Shown here: positions 53,999 to 55,378 of the stretch, piece by piece
How positions within the stretch are numbered: position 1 is the stretch's first letter
How the letters are laid out: every line of letters starts with the position of its first letter
DNA from: Magnetospirillum sp.
GTDB taxonomy: Bacteria > Pseudomonadota > Alphaproteobacteria > Rhodospirillales > Magnetospirillaceae
Assembly (NCBI GenBank): GCA_016183945.1
Contig: JACPDP010000042.1
Span: 1 to 55,378, forward strand
DNA length: 55,378 nucleotides
Reading direction: 5' to 3'
Position numbers and translations under genes: made by a program
The notes under the pieces: generated by a model
What the model saw: only the letters and a program-made list of their open reading frames with translations
What the model was told of the DNA's origin: nothing
The model's database searches: none

Positions 53999-54511
53999 CT
54001 AGCCTGCGACGGCCTCGCGCGGCAGGGCGACGCGCATCTCGCGGCCCATCAACCGCAGCAGAACATAGACGCGTTCATTGTCGCCCAGGCCGCCGAACCG
54101 GCCCCAACTGTCGCGCAACGGGCCGTCCACCACCTGCACCCGGTCCCCCACCGCGAAGGACGGCGTTGGCGGCAGGACGACCATGCCAACCTCGTCCTCG
54201 CCGGCGCGAATCTCCTCGACAACGCCCGCCGGCACCGGCAGCGGCCGCTCGCCATCGGTCACCATGGCGGTGACGCCGAAGGTGGAGTGGATCGCCTGCC
54301 AGCGCTCGGCGTCGAGGTCGAGAGCGACAAACAGGTAGCGCGGGAAGAACGGGCGCAACACGGTCTGCTGCTTCCGGGCATGGCTGATGCGGCGGCGGCA
54401 GCGCGGCAGGTAGACCGAGAACCCCTGGCGCTCAAGGTTGCGCGCGGCCGTTTCCTCGCCGTTGGGACGGGTGTGGACGACGTACCAGCGGATGGTGGTG
54501 TCGCCGTTCAT
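53999..54511 (-). CDS. NusG-paralogue transcription antiterminator (RfaH/UpxY-like)
   Basis: The 170-aa protein has an NGN domain (WYVVHTRPNGEETAARNLE at residue 9, RPFFPRYLFVALDLD) and a C-terminal KOW-type domain (GDRVQVVDGPLRDSWGRF). Specialised NusG paralogues of this kind (RfaH, UpxY, LoaP) travel with RNA polymerase and allow it to read through very long exopolysaccharide operons. Position at the head of a 55-kb single-direction operon fits that role. It overlaps the wHTH regulator stop by 4 bp. Confidence 0.88.
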   Translation of the reverse strand: MNGDTTIRWYVVHTRPNGEETAARNLERQGFSVYLPRCRRRISHARKQQTVLRPFFPRYLFVALDLDAERWQAIHSTFGVTAMVTDGERPLPVPAGVVEEIRAGEDEVGMVVLPPTPSFAVGDRVQVVDGPLRDSWGRFGGLGDNERVYVLLRLMGREMRVALPREAVAG

Positions 54512-55185
54512 GCGCCGGCCTCCCCGGTGTCGGGCGGCCGCCGCACCACCCCCAACACCCGGGGCGCCAGGACGCGTTCCTCGGGCAGCAGGGCGAGCAG
54601 CCGGTCATAGCTGCCCTGCGGGTCGTCGAGGTCGGTCAGCAGCACCGCATCGGCGGTGGGCCAGCCCGAGAGGTCGGAGGCCACCGGGTGGCCACGAAAG
54701 CTCTGGCTGCGGCCGCTGGGATCGACCACGCCGATCACCTGGACGGGATGGTCGAGCAGGCACAGCAGGGCCACCTCGGCGACATCGCCCACACCCCACA
54801 GCACCACCCGGCTCCAGCCGCGCCGCTGGCACTCGGCCAGCAGGTCGGAGAACTGGTGGCGGGCGAGGCGGAACAGGTTCAGCGACTGCGACAGATATTC
54901 GCTGGTCAGCCGGCTCTTTTCGCGGAAGCCCTGGGGTGTCAGGTAATAGGCGTAGCGGTTGGGCGGCACCTGGCTGATCTTGATCAGCCCCTTCTTGACG
55001 CAGCGCGCCAGATAGGCATTGGCCAGCCCCAGCGCGACGCCCAGTTGCGCCGACAGGCTGCGTTGCGAGCGCTCGCCCGACTCGGCGATGGCGTTCAGCA
55101 GGCCGAGCATGATCTCGGGGCTGTCGGCCGCCGGGCGGCTGCGGCCGTTCTGACCCTCTTGGCATACCTCGGCACGAGCGTTCAT
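54508..55185 (-). CDS. EPS-associated MarR-like winged-helix transcriptional regulator
   Basis: In this 225-aa protein, residues 25-105 form a winged helix: EIMLGLLNAIAESGERSQRSLSAQLGVALGLANAYLARCVKKGLI and YYLTPQGFREKSRLTSEYL. This resembles the MarR-like EPS-associated regulators often found before NusG-like genes. Residues 120-200 look like a small Rossmann-like fragment (VVLWGVGDVAEVALL, VIGVVDPSG). It is the first gene of the operon. The ATG at 55185 follows a TTGACA box so closely that the transcript would have almost no leader; a start at the internal Met near residue 26 is possible. Confidence 0.8.
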   Translation of the reverse strand: MNARAEVCQEGQNGRSRPAADSPEIMLGLLNAIAESGERSQRSLSAQLGVALGLANAYLARCVKKGLIKISQVPPNRYAYYLTPQGFREKSRLTSEYLSQSLNLFRLARHQFSDLLAECQRRGWSRVVLWGVGDVAEVALLCLLDHPVQVIGVVDPSGRSQSFRGHPVASDLSGWPTADAVLLTDLDDPQGSYDRLLALLPEERVLAPRVLGVVRRPPDTGEAGA

Positions 55186-55193
55186 GGCGTGAA

Positions 55194-55222
55194 CATTAGC
55201 CGTGGCCTACTCCATTTGTCAA
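55194..55222 (-). promoter_or_regulatory. Probable main promoter of the operon
   Basis: The minus strand has a perfect -35 TTGACA (55222-55217), then 17 bp, then CTAATG (55199-55194); an 18-bp spacing gives TAATGT. The -10 is weak. The initiation point would fall only a few bases before ATG 55185, so the first transcript may be leaderless or nearly so. The box lies between the right inverted repeat and the regulator gene. Confidence 0.6.
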
Positions 55223-55241
55223 TGCGCCGGGGGGTGCCGGG

Positions 55242-55363
55242 CTCACCACAGATCAGTTTATCCAAACCTGCCAGAGCGGCGGCAGCGACCATAGTCGCTG
55301 AAGGCAGGTCTGGATTCGCCGGATGCCCCTGGTGAACAGGGATGTCAGCGCCCTGGCGTAGTT
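55242..55363. repeat. Right arm of the 122-bp inverted repeat flanking the locus
   Basis: The exact reverse complement of 1-122. Its inner edge (55242) is 20 bp upstream of the TTGACA box of the operon promoter. Fifteen further bases (55364-55378) lie outside it. The same nested hairpins as in the left arm are present in mirror order. There is no T run to suggest an intrinsic terminator and no transposase-like frame. Confidence 0.95.
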
Positions 55364-55378
55364 GCGTGGCCGCTGGAG

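Overview
The window is a single, very long surface-glycan locus from a high-GC alphaproteobacterium. The protein content (legionaminic-acid-type sugar enzymes, MptE-like/Maf-related proteins, an EPS-type regulator and a NusG paralogue) fits a Magnetospirillum-like member of the Rhodospirillales, but no species marker is present and this assignment is inference. No rRNA, tRNA, CRISPR array, transposase or phage gene was seen.

Layout. About 50 genes run on the minus strand from 55185 down to 129, mostly with 1, 4 or 8 bp start/stop overlaps, so they read as one translationally coupled operon. The only plus-strand gene is a methyltransferase at 16076-16987. No stretch over 300 bases lacks a gene. 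Order in the direction of transcription: a winged-helix regulator and a NusG/RfaH-type antiterminator (54-55 kb); a near-complete legionaminic-acid pathway legB-legC-legG-legI-legH-legX (47.5-53.9 kb); an amidination module (pseA/wbpG-like amidotransferase with hisF and hisH homologues, 44.8-47.6 kb); CMP-sugar synthase, two radical SAM enzymes, MptE-like proteins, an SGNH protein and a flippase-type ABC transporter (35-43 kb); a second NeuB/NeuC-like pair with a deacetylase and a formyltransferase (29-33 kb); a second CMP-sugar branch of KdsB-like enzyme, aminotransferase and two Gfo/Idh oxidoreductases (22.6-26.6 kb); an acyl-building set ACP/MaoC/SDR/FkbH feeding an MBOAT/SGNH O-acylation pair (17-22.6 kb); then methyltransferases, glycosyltransferases, an amidotransferase-glycosyltransferase fusion and GT-C-like membrane proteins (0.1-16 kb).

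Together the genes would make one or more nonulosonic-acid-containing glycans (surface polysaccharide and/or flagellin decoration), modify them by amidination, formylation, methylation, O-acylation and uronamide formation, and move them across the inner membrane.

The most notable features are structural. The operon is bracketed by a perfect inverted repeat of at least 122 bp (1-122 and 55242-55363). Three genes show damage or rearrangement: hisH has a 17-bp tandem duplication that replaces its catalytic Glu and its C-terminus; the ABC transporter has lost a segment after its H-loop and now reads in frame into the next methyltransferase; the NeuC-like gene lacks about 40 internal residues. A 54-bp perfect palindrome, of a family present at two other sites here, sits in frame at the junction of an AsnB domain and a glycosyltransferase domain.
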